Source: Teichococcus vastitatis (GTDB lineage Bacteria; Pseudomonadota; Alphaproteobacteria; Acetobacterales; Acetobacteraceae). Taken from it: 64,000 bases of DNA. The notes under the pieces are model-generated. The model was not told the origin of the DNA. It did no database searches and was given only the letters and a program-made list of their open reading frames with translations. A program made the translations under genes and the position numbers. Shown here in pieces: positions 26,428 to 35,144 of the stretch; position 1 is the first letter of the stretch, and each line of letters starts with the position of its first letter. Location: positions 20,677 through 84,676 of the forward strand of contig NZ_QXGS01000013.1 of assembly GCF_003604215.1 (NCBI RefSeq), written 5' to 3'.

Positions 26428-27435
26428 TCAGTCCATCCGCATGCCGGCGATCTCCACCGCGGCCTTGAAGCGGGCGGCCTCGGCCGCGAGAAAGGCGCGC
26501 GTGCTTTCGGGCGTGCTGTCGTCCCGGGGATCGGTGCCGCTGTCCAGCAGGCGCTTGCGCACCGCCTCATCCTTCAGCGCGGTGTTGGCCGCGCGGTTCA
26601 GCGCCGTGGTGACCTCGGCCGGCATGCCCTTCGGCCCCACCATCACCGTCCAGGTGGACAGTTCATAGCCCGGCACGCCGGCCTCCTGCAGGGTCGGCAC
26701 GTCGGGGAAGTTGCGGTCGCGGGTGGTGGTGGTCACTGCCAGCAGCCGCAGCATGCCGTCGCGGATCTGCCCCACTACGGAGGCGATCTGGTCGATGGTG
26801 AACAGCACTTCCTGCTTGATCAGCGCTTCCGGCACCGAGGCGCCGCCGCGATACGGAATATGCGTCGCCGGCGCTTCCGCCAGCTTGGAGAACAGGGATG
26901 CGGCCAGGTGCCCGATGCCGCCCACGCCGGAGCTGGCATAGCCATCCTGACCCTTCTCTTCCCGCAGCTTGGCGATGAGCTGCTCGACGCTGGTGATGCC
27001 GGAGGCCGTCGGCACCACCAGCCCGAGGGCGCTGGTGCCGATCACCGCCACCGGCGTGAAATCCTCCGCCGGGTCATAGGGCGCGATCTTGGGCTGCGCC
27101 GCCGGCGCGACGCCGAGGGTGGAGGCGGACCCGACCAGCAGCGTGTAGCCATCGGGCCTGCTGCGGCGAACATATTCGGCGCCGAGCGCACTGCCGGCAC
27201 CCGGCTTGTTTTCCACCACCAGCCGCGCCTGCGGCCCCAAGGCCGGCCCCATGCGGTCAGCCAGCAACCGGCCGGCAAGGTCGGTGGCGCCGGCCGGCGC
27301 GAAGGGCACGGTGATGGTGATGGTGCGATCGGGGAAGGCCTCGGCGGCCCGCACGGGGCGGGCGGCGGCGGCGGCGGCGCCCAGCAGCGCCAGGGCAAGC
27401 GGCCTGCGGCCCAGCTTCGTGGGATCGATCAACAT
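26428..27435 (-). CDS. Bug/TctC-family tripartite tricarboxylate transporter substrate-binding protein
   Basis: A 335-residue periplasmic receptor. After a signal peptide ending in PVRAA it has FPDRTITITVPFAPAGATD, the family's ligand loop, then VVENKPGAGSALGAEYV and RSRPDGYTLLVG. Family members bind carboxylates or aromatic and amino acids for TctAB-type transporters, and many are orphans. No tctA or tctB is nearby. It is divergent from a GntR regulator gene with a palindromic site between them, so it is probably regulated by that protein and induced with the sugar-acid genes beyond it. Confidence 0.92.
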   Translation of the reverse strand: MLIDPTKLGRRPLALALLGAAAAAARPVRAAEAFPDRTITITVPFAPAGATDLAGRLLADRMGPALGPQARLVVENKPGAGSALGAEYVRRSRPDGYTLLVGSASTLGVAPAAQPKIAPYDPAEDFTPVAVIGTSALGLVVPTASGITSVEQLIAKLREEKGQDGYASSGVGGIGHLAASLFSKLAEAPATHIPYRGGASVPEALIKQEVLFTIDQIASVVGQIRDGMLRLLAVTTTTRDRNFPDVPTLQEAGVPGYELSTWTVMVGPKGMPAEVTTALNRAANTALKDEAVRKRLLDSGTDPRDDSTPESTRAFLAAEAARFKAAVEIAGMRMD

Positions 27436-27505
27436 GTGTGCGTTTCCTGTTCTGGTTCTTCGTCGGCGGCACTCTCGCTACGGGTCTGCATTCGAGTCAA
27501 CGGGA

Positions 27506-27526
27506 TTGTCGACAAAATCATCGACA
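27506..27526. promoter_or_regulatory. Candidate GntR operator
   Basis: TTGTCGACAA (27506-27515) is a perfect ten-base palindrome of the GT...AC form used by FCD-type GntR proteins. A further half-site TCGACA (27521-27526) forms a second inverted pair with TGTCGA. It lies between the divergent binding-protein and GntR starts. Confidence 0.5.
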
Positions 27527-27584
27527 GCTATGCTGCTCAACCTGGCAGGAGGGACGGCCTGCCATCGCACAGGAGATCGCTGCC

Positions 27585-28256
27585 ATGGCCGAGCCCGTCC
27601 GCGCCACGCCGCCCACCACCCTGCTGCCCGTCATCCTGGCGGCACTGGAGGAAGACATCGTGTTCGGCCGCCTGCACCCCCGCGAGCGGCTGATCGAGGA
27701 AGAGATCGCCGCCCGCTTCGGCGCCACCCGCCACACGGTCCGACAGGTCCTGGTCGAGCTGGAGCGCCTGCGGCTGATCGAGCGCATTCCCAATCGTGGT
27801 GCGCTGGTGAAGGCCTACAGCCCGGCCGAGGTGCAGCAGCTCTACGCATTGCGCGAAATGCTGGAAACCCAGGCCGCGGCGCTGATCCCGCTGCCGCTCG
27901 GCGATGATGCGCTGGCGCCGCTGCATGCGCTGCAGCGGCGTCATGCCCAGGCGGTGGCAGCCAGCGACGCCCGCGCGGTGTTCCGGGCCGACCTGGCCTT
28001 CCATCGCGCGCTCTATGCGCATTGCGGCAACGTCTTCCTGGCCGAAACCATCGAGGAGCTGGGCCAGCGCGCGCAGGTGATCCGCTATGCCAGCCTGCGC
28101 AGCCAGGCCAGCATGGAATGGGCGCGGGACCAGCACGCCGCCATGTTGGACGCGTTGCGGGACGGCGAGCGCGACACCCTGGTCACGCTCTGCGCCGCGC
28201 ATTTTCACCCGGCCCGCCAAGCCTATCTCAGCCAGCACCCCGCGCTGCTGAGCTGA
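27585..28256 (+). CDS. GntR-family transcriptional regulator (FCD subgroup)
   Basis: A 223-residue repressor-type protein: an N-terminal winged helix (residues about 15-80, with RLIEEEIAARFGATRHTVRQ as the helix-turn-helix region) and a C-terminal all-helical FCD ligand domain with FRADLAFHRALY near residue 130, whose Asp/His residues bind a metal and a carboxylate ligand. The ATG at 27585 has AGGAG nine bases upstream. It precedes a sugar-acid dehydratase by 46 bases and faces the Bug-type gene, so a role in sensing a sugar acid is likely. Confidence 0.92.
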   Translation: MAEPVRATPPTTLLPVILAALEEDIVFGRLHPRERLIEEEIAARFGATRHTVRQVLVELERLRLIERIPNRGALVKAYSPAEVQQLYALREMLETQAAALIPLPLGDDALAPLHALQRRHAQAVAASDARAVFRADLAFHRALYAHCGNVFLAETIEELGQRAQVIRYASLRSQASMEWARDQHAAMLDALRDGERDTLVTLCAAHFHPARQAYLSQHPALLS

Positions 28257-28302
28257 CCCGCCCGATCCTGCCTGACAGACCCCATCCGGAGGAACCCTGC
28301 CC

Positions 28303-30030
28303 GTGACCGACGCCCCTAACGACGCTGCTGACGACGCCATCGGCCTGAACCGTGGCCTGACGAATTACGGCGACAAGGATTTCGCGCGCTATCTGCGCCT
28401 GTCGATGGCGCGCTCCATGGGCCTGTCCTCGTCCCTGCTGAAGAAGCCGGTGATCGGCATCGCCGCAACCTATTCCGAGTTCAACAACTGCCATCGCGGC
28501 GTGCCCGACCTGGTGGAGGCGGTGAAGCGCGGCGTTCTGGCGGCCGGCGGCCTGCCGCGCGAATTCCCCACCATCTCGCTCGGCGAGCCGTTCCTGAACC
28601 CGACGGCGCTGGTGTTCCGCAACCTGATGGCCATGGACACGGAGGAGATGGTGCGTGGCCAGCCAATGGACGCCGTGGTGCTGGTGGGCGGCTGCGATAA
28701 GACGGTGCCGGCGCAGCTGATGGGCGCCATCTCGGCCGACGTGCCGGCGATCCAGGTGGTGACGGGGCCGATGTCCACCGGGCGGTGGCGCGGCGAGCGG
28801 CTCGGCGCCTGCACCGATTGCCGCCGCTTCTGGGGCAAGTTCCGCGCCGGCGAGATCGACCAGGACACCGTCGACGAGATCGAGGGCAACCTGGCCACCA
28901 CCGCCGGAACCTGCGCGGTGATGGGCACCGCCTCCACCATGGCCTCGCTGGCCGAGGCGCTGGGCATGATGCTGCCCGGCACCGCCGCCATCCCTGCCGT
29001 CCACGCCGACCGCATCCGCTCGGCCGAGGCTTCGGGCACGGCGGCGATGATGCTGGCGACGCAGAAGCTGCGGCCGTCGCAGATCGTCACCGAGAAGGCG
29101 GTGGAGAACGCGCTGCGCGTGCTGCTGGCCATCGGCGGCTCCACCAACGCCATCATCCACCTGACGGCGATCGCCGGGCGCGCCGGCATCAAGGTGGACC
29201 TCAACCGGCTCAACGTGCTGTCGGACGAGACACCGGTTCTGGTGGACCTCAAGCCCACCGGCCCCTTCTACATGGAGGACCTCTACGCCGCCGGCGGCAT
29301 CGGCGCGGTGCTGCGCGAGTTGCGGCCGATGCTGCACCTCGACGTGATGACCGTCACCGGCCAGACGCTGGGCGAGCGGCTGGACGCCGAGCCGGGCTAT
29401 GTCGATCGCGCCGTGGTGCGCGCGCGGGAGGAGCCGCTGCAGCCGCAGGGCGGGCTGGTGGCGCTGTTCGGCTCCCTGGCGCCGCGCGGCGCCATCCTGA
29501 AGCGAGCCGCCGCCGATCCGGCGCTGTTCGAGAAGGAAGGCCGCGCCGTGGTGTTCACCTCGCTGGAGGACCTCGCCGCCCGCATTGACGACCCGGATCT
29601 CGATGTGACCGCGGAGGATTTCCTGGTGCTGCAGAACGCCGGGCCGCTCTCCCCGTCCGGCATGCCGGAGGCGGGCTACCTGCCGATCCCCGGGAAGCTG
29701 GCGCGGGCGGGGGTGAAGGACATGGTGCGCATCTCGGATGCGCGGATGTCCGGCACCGCCTACGGCACCATCGTGCTGCACGTGGCGCCGGATGCCGCCT
29801 CGGGCGGGCCGCTCGCCCTGGTGCGGAACGGCGACCGCATCCGGCTGTCGGTGCAGAACCGCTCCATCGAGCTGCTGGTGGAGGAAGCGGAGCTGGCGCG
29901 GCGCCGCGCCGACCAGCCCGACACCTCGGCCAAGGCCAAGCGCGGCTATGCGCGGCTGTACCGCGAGCAGGTGCTGCAGGCCGATGAGGGTTGCGACCTG
30001 GCCTTCCTGCGCGCCGATCCGGATGCCTGA
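28303..30030 (+). CDS. IlvD/Edd-family dehydratase, L-arabinonate dehydratase-like
   Basis: A 575-residue iron-sulfur dehydratase. The three cluster cysteines are Cys63 (NNCHRG), Cys131 (GGCDKT) and Cys204 (GTCAVMG), each four residues later than those I remember for the Rhizobium L-arabinonate dehydratase, a [2Fe-2S] enzyme. The magnesium-lysine region (VTEKAVENALRVL) and ISDARMSGTAYG near residue 490 are conserved. The GntR regulator and Bug-type receptor in front suggest sugar-acid catabolism and not branched-chain synthesis. Translation starts at a GTG with a GGAGGA site upstream. Exact sugar acid not known. Confidence 0.88.
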   Translation: MTDAPNDAADDAIGLNRGLTNYGDKDFARYLRLSMARSMGLSSSLLKKPVIGIAATYSEFNNCHRGVPDLVEAVKRGVLAAGGLPREFPTISLGEPFLNPTALVFRNLMAMDTEEMVRGQPMDAVVLVGGCDKTVPAQLMGAISADVPAIQVVTGPMSTGRWRGERLGACTDCRRFWGKFRAGEIDQDTVDEIEGNLATTAGTCAVMGTASTMASLAEALGMMLPGTAAIPAVHADRIRSAEASGTAAMMLATQKLRPSQIVTEKAVENALRVLLAIGGSTNAIIHLTAIAGRAGIKVDLNRLNVLSDETPVLVDLKPTGPFYMEDLYAAGGIGAVLRELRPMLHLDVMTVTGQTLGERLDAEPGYVDRAVVRAREEPLQPQGGLVALFGSLAPRGAILKRAAADPALFEKEGRAVVFTSLEDLAARIDDPDLDVTAEDFLVLQNAGPLSPSGMPEAGYLPIPGKLARAGVKDMVRISDARMSGTAYGTIVLHVAPDAASGGPLALVRNGDRIRLSVQNRSIELLVEEAELARRRADQPDTSAKAKRGYARLYREQVLQADEGCDLAFLRADPDA

Positions 30031-30179
30031 GCGGCACGGCCACGGCCTCTGAACGCGGGAGGTCAAAAACCCCCTGGTCGTGGCGCGGGGCGGCGGGCAT
30101 CCTGCTGCCCTTGCCGCCCGCATCGCCTGCTGGCCACGCATCCGCGCCCGGTTCGACCGCTTCCGCTGAGAGGCCCATC

Positions 30180-31562
30180 ATGAACTTCGTTGCCAAGTCC
30201 AATGACGTGTCTGCGCTGATCGAGGCCGATCGCGCCCATGTCTGGCACCACCTGTCGCAGCACAAGGCCTACGAGACCGTCGACCCGCAGCTGATGGTCG
30301 AGGGCAAGGGCATGCGCATCTGGGACGCGCGCGGCAAGGAATACCTGGACGCCACCTCGGGCGGCGTCTGGACGGTCAATGTCGGCTATGGCCGCGAGTC
30401 CATCGCGGATGCGGTGCGCGACCAGCTGGTGAAGCTGAACTACTTCGCCGGCGCCAAGGGCAGCGCGCCCGGCGCGTTGTTCGCGAAGAAGCTGATCGAG
30501 AAGATGCCGGGGCTGAGCCGGGTGTATTATTCGAACTCCGGCTCGGAAGCGAACGAGAAGGTGTTCAAGATGGTGCGCCAGATCGCCGCGCGCCATCACG
30601 GCGGCAAGAAGTGGAAGATCCTGTTCCGCGAGCGCGACTATCACGGCACCACCATCGGCGTGCTGGCCGCCTGCGGGCAGCCGCAGCGCAACGCGGATTA
30701 CGGCCCCTTCCCGGACGGCTTCGTCGAGGTGCCGCACTGCCTGGAATATCGCAACCAGTATCCGGGAGCCGATGATTACGGCATCGCCGCAGCCGATGCG
30801 ATCGAGCAGGTGATCCTGCGCGAAGGGCCGGACACGGTGGGCGCCCTCTGCCTGGAGCCGATCACCGCGGGCGGCGGCGTCATCACGCCTCCCGCCAGCT
30901 ATTGGCCGCGCGTGCAGGAAATCTGCCGCAAATACAACGTCCTGCTGCATATCGACGAGGTGGTGTGCGGCCTGGGCCGAACCGGCAAGTGGTTCGGCTA
31001 CCAGCAATATGGCGTCCAGCCCGACTTCGTGACCATGGCTAAGGGCCTCGCCTCCGGCTACGCGGCGATCTCCTGCACGGTGACCACGGAAGCGGTGTTC
31101 AACCTGTTCAAGGACAACGCCGCCGACACGATGAGCTATTTCCGCGACATCTCCACCTTTGGCGGCTGCCTGGCCGGTCCGGCCGCAGCGCTGGAGAACA
31201 TGCGGATCATCGAGGAGGAAGATCTGCTGCAGAACACCGAGGCGATGGGCCAGCGACTGCGCGGCAACCTGTTGGCCCTGATGGAGCGCCACGCGGTGAT
31301 CGGCGACGTGCGCGGCTGCGGCCTGTTCTACGGCGCCGAGCTGGTGGCCGACCGCGCCAGCAAAGAGCCGCTCGCCGAGGCCAAGGTGCAGGCCGTGGTG
31401 GCGAAGTGCATGGAGCTCGGCGTCATCATCGGCGCCACCAACCGTTCGCTGCCGGGGCTCAACAACACTCTGACGCTGAGCCCGGCGCTGATCAGCACGC
31501 CGGACGACATCGACCGCATCGCCGCCACCATCGGCGAGGCCCTGACCGCCGTTTGCGGCTGA
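30180..31562 (+). CDS. Class III aminotransferase, taurine-pyruvate aminotransferase-like
   Basis: A 460-residue PLP enzyme. The pattern SGGVWTVNVGYGR near residue 60, YYSNSGSEANEK near 117, DYHGTT near 153, the PLP Asp in HIDEVVCGLGRTGKW (259) and the Schiff-base Lys288 in TMAKG are all present. Overall it reads like taurine-pyruvate or omega-amino-acid aminotransferases, which pass an amino group from a small amine to pyruvate. No sulfoacetaldehyde or taurine-uptake genes are nearby, so taurine is only one option. The ATG at 30180 has GAGAGG upstream. It follows the dehydratase by 149 bases. Confidence 0.85.
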   Translation: MNFVAKSNDVSALIEADRAHVWHHLSQHKAYETVDPQLMVEGKGMRIWDARGKEYLDATSGGVWTVNVGYGRESIADAVRDQLVKLNYFAGAKGSAPGALFAKKLIEKMPGLSRVYYSNSGSEANEKVFKMVRQIAARHHGGKKWKILFRERDYHGTTIGVLAACGQPQRNADYGPFPDGFVEVPHCLEYRNQYPGADDYGIAAADAIEQVILREGPDTVGALCLEPITAGGGVITPPASYWPRVQEICRKYNVLLHIDEVVCGLGRTGKWFGYQQYGVQPDFVTMAKGLASGYAAISCTVTTEAVFNLFKDNAADTMSYFRDISTFGGCLAGPAAALENMRIIEEEDLLQNTEAMGQRLRGNLLALMERHAVIGDVRGCGLFYGAELVADRASKEPLAEAKVQAVVAKCMELGVIIGATNRSLPGLNNTLTLSPALISTPDDIDRIAATIGEALTAVCG

Positions 31563-31579
31563 CTAGCCGCCGTCGGAAG

Positions 31580-31618
31580 GCTGACCGGGCCGGACGGGAG
31601 GTCCCGCCGCCCGTCAGC
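31580..31618. terminator. Hairpin between convergent genes
   Basis: GCTGAC (31580-31585) pairs with GTCAGC (31613-31618), with GGGC/GCCC continuing inside. It has no T-run, so it may stop transcription poorly or simply act as a transcript end barrier between the convergent aminotransferase and hydrolase genes. Confidence 0.35.
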
Positions 31619-31622
31619 CGCC

Positions 31623-32699
31623 TCAGCGAATGGCGGCCGGTTCCGGCAGTTCGGTCAGGAAGCGCCCCATTTCGGCGGCCCACAGCCAAGTGAAGCCGGT
31701 GGTGCCATGACCACGTGGTTCGCTGCTGGCCGGGATCAGGTGAAGGCGCGCCATCGGCATCCGGGCCAGCGCCTGTTCCATCAATCCGGTTTCCGGCGGG
31801 CTGCGCTCGTCAGCGGCCGAGTTGATCGCCAGCACCGGCACCCGGATGCGCTCCAGCTCCTGCGGATTGTATTCGCGCAACGCGTTCCACCGGTACATCA
31901 CATCGTTGGCGTCGCCGTTCAGCGGCGCCTTGAGGCGGGCGTCGAGCAGCCTGTCGGCGGCCTCGCGCGTCGGCGCCTGGGCCTCGGCCTGGAAGGCCAG
32001 GGTGCCGCCACTGATGGCGATGCCGAAGAAGGCATCGGCCATCTGCACGGCGCGCGGCTGCGTGGTGTACTCGCCGCCCTTCCAATCCGGATCGTTGCGC
32101 ATCGCGACGCTGATCATCCGCTGCAGCATCCCGTTGCGGCTCGCCATCTCCGTAAGCTGCGACGCCATCGGCACCAGCGCGTCCGCCATTTCCGAATAGG
32201 TGGTGCCCCACAGCGACGCATGCATGCCACCCATCGAATTGCCCAGCACCAGCCGAAGATGACGGATGCCGAGCCCTTCGGTCACCAAGCGGCACTGCGC
32301 CAGCACCATGTCGTCGTCATTGTAGTCCGGGAACCGGGCGCGCATCCCGTCGGACGGCTTGGCGGGCCGGCCAGCGCCGATCGAGTCGGGAATGATGTTG
32401 AAACACTTCCGCGCATCCAGCGAACCGCCGGAACCGAACAGCGGCTTGGCGAAGGGCGCGGTCAGCGCGCTGGCGGACGAACCGTTGGTGCCATGCAGCA
32501 CCAGAACCGGCTGCCCGGTTGGCTCACCACCCTGGTGCAGGCAAGGCGCAGTTTCGGCAGCACTTGGCCGGTCTGGAATCCCGGGCGATCCATTCGCCCT
32601 GCCGGGATCCGGGTAGCCGGTTGCGCGGGCGGGTGGCAGGCCCGGTGCGAGCAGGGCCGGCAACAGGGCGGCCATGGCCGCGAGGCTGCGGCGGGTGAT
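31623..32699 (-). CDS. MetX-like alpha/beta hydrolase with signal peptide, probable compensated frameshifts
   Basis: An exported alpha/beta hydrolase of the homoserine-acetyltransferase-like group. The nucleophile is GNSMGG, the acid lies in NSAADERSPPE and the His in RGHGTTG, and LVLHGTNGS forms the oxyanion region, so the triad is complete. Two oddities are visible. The expected start MTRRSL reads ITRRSL, ATC replacing ATG at 32697-32699 just after a GGGGGAGGG site; the next ATG is 32673-32675. Between about 32525 and 32635 the family sequence GFQTGQVLPKLRLA appears in the +1 frame, while the open frame encodes unrelated residues. It may be decaying or mis-sequenced. Confidence 0.7.
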   Translation of the reverse strand: MTRRSLAAMAALLPALLAPGLPPARATGYPDPGRANGSPGIPDRPSAAETAPCLHQGGEPTGQPVLVLHGTNGSSASALTAPFAKPLFGSGGSLDARKCFNIIPDSIGAGRPAKPSDGMRARFPDYNDDDMVLAQCRLVTEGLGIRHLRLVLGNSMGGMHASLWGTTYSEMADALVPMASQLTEMASRNGMLQRMISVAMRNDPDWKGGEYTTQPRAVQMADAFFGIAISGGTLAFQAEAQAPTREAADRLLDARLKAPLNGDANDVMYRWNALREYNPQELERIRVPVLAINSAADERSPPETGLMEQALARMPMARLHLIPASSEPRGHGTTGFTWLWAAEMGRFLTELPEPAAIR

Positions 32700-32836
32700 G
32701 GTCTGCGGTCCCTCCCCCGAAATCCGGTGCCGGTTGCAGTCTAGTTGCGATGTAGAAACGATCTGCCCGCGCCGGAAGCACGGCAAGCATCCGCACCCTT
32801 CACTCTCCCGGCGCCGCGATCTATGTTCGGCCTGCC

Positions 32837-32898
32837 GGAAGGACGACCTTCCCCCGCACAGGCACCCTGGCCGGGACGACCCGCCTCCTTTCGCGGAG
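32837..32898 (+). promoter_or_regulatory. Guanidine-II riboswitch (mini-ykkC) before gdx
   Basis: Two hairpins each capped by an ACGA tetraloop: GGAAGG-ACGA-CCTTCC (32837-32852) and CGGG-ACGA-CCCG (32872-32883), 19 bases apart. Paired hairpins with ACGR loops are the definition of the guanidine-II class. Downstream, CTCC (32885-32888) or CCGC (32881-32884) can pair with the ribosome binding site region GCGGAG (32893-32898). Bases 32881-32883 are shared by the second hairpin and this masking stem, so guanidinium binding should free the site and switch translation on. The gene that follows is a guanidinium exporter, which fits. Confidence 0.88.
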
Positions 32899-32908
32899 TT
32901 CCTTTCCC

Positions 32909-33223
32909 ATGGCCTGGATCTTTCTGTTCATGGCCGGCCTGCTGGAGATTGGCTGGGCGGTGGGCCTGAAATACACCCACGGCTTCACGCGCCTCGTTCC
33001 GAGCCTGCTGACGGCGGCCAGCATGATCGCCAGTCTGGGCCTGCTCGGCTTGGCGCTGCGCAGCCTGCCGCTCGGCACCGCCTATGCTGTCTGGACCGGC
33101 ATCGGCACGCTCGGCACTGCGGTGCTGGGCATCCTGTTGTTTGGCGAGGCAGCCACGGCGGCACGGCTGGCCTGCATCGGGCTGATCGTCTGCGGCATCG
33201 TCGGATTGAAGCTGGCGGCCTGA
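32909..33223 (+). CDS. gdx: Guanidinium exporter Gdx (SugE-type SMR protein)
   Basis: A 104-residue four-helix transporter of the small multidrug resistance family. The essential Glu is in [14 protein letters not shown] (Glu13), and the [10 protein letters not shown] helix and short loops match the Gdx/SugE subgroup, which exchanges guanidinium for protons as an antiparallel dimer, not the EmrE-type multidrug pumps. The guanidine-II riboswitch directly upstream strongly supports this substrate. The GGAG site lies ten bases before the ATG. Confidence 0.95.
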   Translation: MAWIFLFMAGLLEIGWAVGLKYTHGFTRLVPSLLTAASMIASLGLLGLALRSLPLGTAYAVWTGIGTLGTAVLGILLFGEAATAARLACIGLIVCGIVGLKLAA

Positions 33224-33307
33224 AGCCGGCCGCACGAAGACCCTTTGCTTCGGCGCGGCAGGCTGCCAGGAAGAAGCTTGTTGCCCCGACCGCCAGGAAG
33301 CCATGCC

Positions 33308-34594
33308 ATGCCCGATCCCGCCCCGACCGCCCTTCCCGTGGACGAGGCACGGCACTGGTCGCGGCTGATGCAGATGGCCGAGTTGGGGGCGATCCCCGGC
33401 CCGTCTCCGGAGGACCGCGGCGTCAACCGCCCCTGCCTGAGCCCGCTGGACCGCGAGGCGCGACGCCTGTTGATCCGCTGGGCCGGGACGGTCGGCCTGA
33501 CCGTCAGCATCGATGAGATTGGCAACCTGTTCCTACGCCACGAGGGCACCGACCCGTCCGCCGCGCCGGTGCTCAGCGGCAGCCATATGGACAGCCAGCC
33601 GAATGGCGGCCGCTTCGACGGCATCTGGGGCGTACTCGCGGCCTTCGAGGCGGTGCAGGCGATCCGCGACGCCGGCATCGCCACGCGGCGCCCCATCGAG
33701 GTGGTGGCCTGGACCAATGAGGAAGGCGGCCGCTTCGCCCCCGGCTGCATGGGCAGCATGGCCTGGGCCGGCATCGAGCCGCCCAGCGCCTGGGATGCGG
33801 TGACGGACACCGCCGGCACCACCTTCCGGCAGGCGCTGGACGAGCACCTCGCGGCCGAGGCCGACCTGCCCCGCCGGGCCTTGGGTCCGACGGGTGGTCC
33901 CTCGGGGCGGGCGCCCCACGCCTATGTAGAAGCGCATATTGAGCAGGGGCCGCTGCTGGAGGCCGAGGGCCTCGACATCGGTGTGGTGAGCGGCATCCAG
34001 GGCAGCCGCTGGTTCACCGTGGAGATCAGCGGCAAAACCGATCATGCGGGAACGGCGCCGCTCCGCCTGCGACAGGATGCGGTGCAGGACATGCTGCGCG
34101 CCATCACCGCGCTGAACGCCCTGACGCATGATCCGGCCGACGTGCTGCGCTTCACCGTCGGCAAGGTCGAGGTGCTGCCCAACTCATCCAACACGGTGGC
34201 CGACACCGCCCGGTTCTCGGTGGATCTGCGGCATCCGGACGCCACGGTCCTCATGGCCCGGGGCGATGCCATCGCCGGCGTGGTGCAAGCGGCGGTGCGC
34301 CACTGCCGCGCCACGGTCCGGGAACGGTTCCACGCCCTGCCCACCACCTTCGACCCGAGGGTGCCCGAGGCCGTAGAGCGCGCTGCCGCCTCATTGGGCC
34401 TGCGTGCGCGGCGCCTGGCATCCGGCGCCTTCCATGACGCGCAGTTCGTCGGATCGGTTTGCCCCAGCGGGATGATCTTTGTGCCGAGCCGGGCCGGCAT
34501 CAGCCACCATCCGGCGGAATACACCAGCTCCGCGCAGCTGGCGGCGGGCACGCGGGCACTGGCGGCCACGCTCCTCGACTTGGCGCAGAGCTAG
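33308..34594 (+). CDS. Zn-dependent M20 hydrolase (N-carbamoyl-amino acid / allantoate amidohydrolase type)
   Basis: A 428-residue member of the HyuC/AllC group. The two-metal ligands are visible: GSHMDSQPNGGRFDG near residue 91, TNEEGGRFAPGCMGS near 138, EAHIEQGP near 211 and SHHPAEYTS near 398. Lid residues GKTDHAGTAP are also present. Such enzymes release ammonia and CO2 from N-carbamoyl or ureido compounds, for example N-carbamoyl amino acids or allantoate. The gene follows gdx by 84 bases, close enough to be co-transcribed from the guanidine-controlled leader, so a ureido or guanidino substrate is worth testing. Confidence 0.88.
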   Translation: MPDPAPTALPVDEARHWSRLMQMAELGAIPGPSPEDRGVNRPCLSPLDREARRLLIRWAGTVGLTVSIDEIGNLFLRHEGTDPSAAPVLSGSHMDSQPNGGRFDGIWGVLAAFEAVQAIRDAGIATRRPIEVVAWTNEEGGRFAPGCMGSMAWAGIEPPSAWDAVTDTAGTTFRQALDEHLAAEADLPRRALGPTGGPSGRAPHAYVEAHIEQGPLLEAEGLDIGVVSGIQGSRWFTVEISGKTDHAGTAPLRLRQDAVQDMLRAITALNALTHDPADVLRFTVGKVEVLPNSSNTVADTARFSVDLRHPDATVLMARGDAIAGVVQAAVRHCRATVRERFHALPTTFDPRVPEAVERAAASLGLRARRLASGAFHDAQFVGSVCPSGMIFVPSRAGISHHPAEYTSSAQLAAGTRALAATLLDLAQS

Positions 34595-34628
34595 GCTGCG
34601 GCGCTTTGTCCGCGCGGCGCGGCTCTCG

Positions 34629-35087
34629 TCAGCCCGCACCGCCGCGTCGGGCCTGCAGGCGTTGATCCAGCCGCCCCAGCAGCGCGGAGCAGGCCGCCAG
34701 CTCCTCGTCGCTGAAGCCCGCCAGCAGCTCCGCTTCCACCGCCGTGAGCCGGGCCTCGATCGCCAGCGCCGCCTCGCGGCCAGCTGGAGTCAGAACCAGA
34801 CGGCGGGCGCGGCGGTCGCCGGTATCGAGCTCGCGCCGGACCAGCCCGGCCTTGTCCAGGTTGTCGAGCAACCGCACCAGGCTCGGCCCCTCAATCGCCA
34901 TGATCGCGGCCAGATCCTTCTGACGCAGCTTTTCGCCCGTGCGGCTCAGCCAGACCAGGACGCGCCAGCCGGAGTCGGGAAAAATCGTCTTCTGGATTTC
35001 GGCATCCACGGCCTGGCGCCAAAGCCGCGCCAGTTGCAACAGGCGCAGGCCGAAGGAGGCGCGCGCTCCGCCCATCTCGCTTCGCAT
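34629..35087 (-). CDS. MarR-family transcriptional regulator
   Basis: A 152-residue winged-helix dimer protein. The helix-turn-helix lies about residues 55-80 (LRQKDLAAIMAIEGPSLVRL) and the wing has DTGDRRARRLVLT, with the Asp-Arg pair typical of MarR. It usually represses an efflux pump or stress gene next to it. Here its neighbours are the convergent carbamoylase-type gene and a DUF882 gene upstream, so its target is unclear. It starts at 35087; a second ATG four codons later is an equal alternative. Confidence 0.9.
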   Translation of the reverse strand: MRSEMGGARASFGLRLLQLARLWRQAVDAEIQKTIFPDSGWRVLVWLSRTGEKLRQKDLAAIMAIEGPSLVRLLDNLDKAGLVRRELDTGDRRARRLVLTPAGREAALAIEARLTAVEAELLAGFSDEELAACSALLGRLDQRLQARRGGAG

Positions 35088-35144
35088 AGGAACAGATACC
35101 GTGCGAACTATCCCGCGGGCAAGATGATGCTGGACGCGCGCTGC

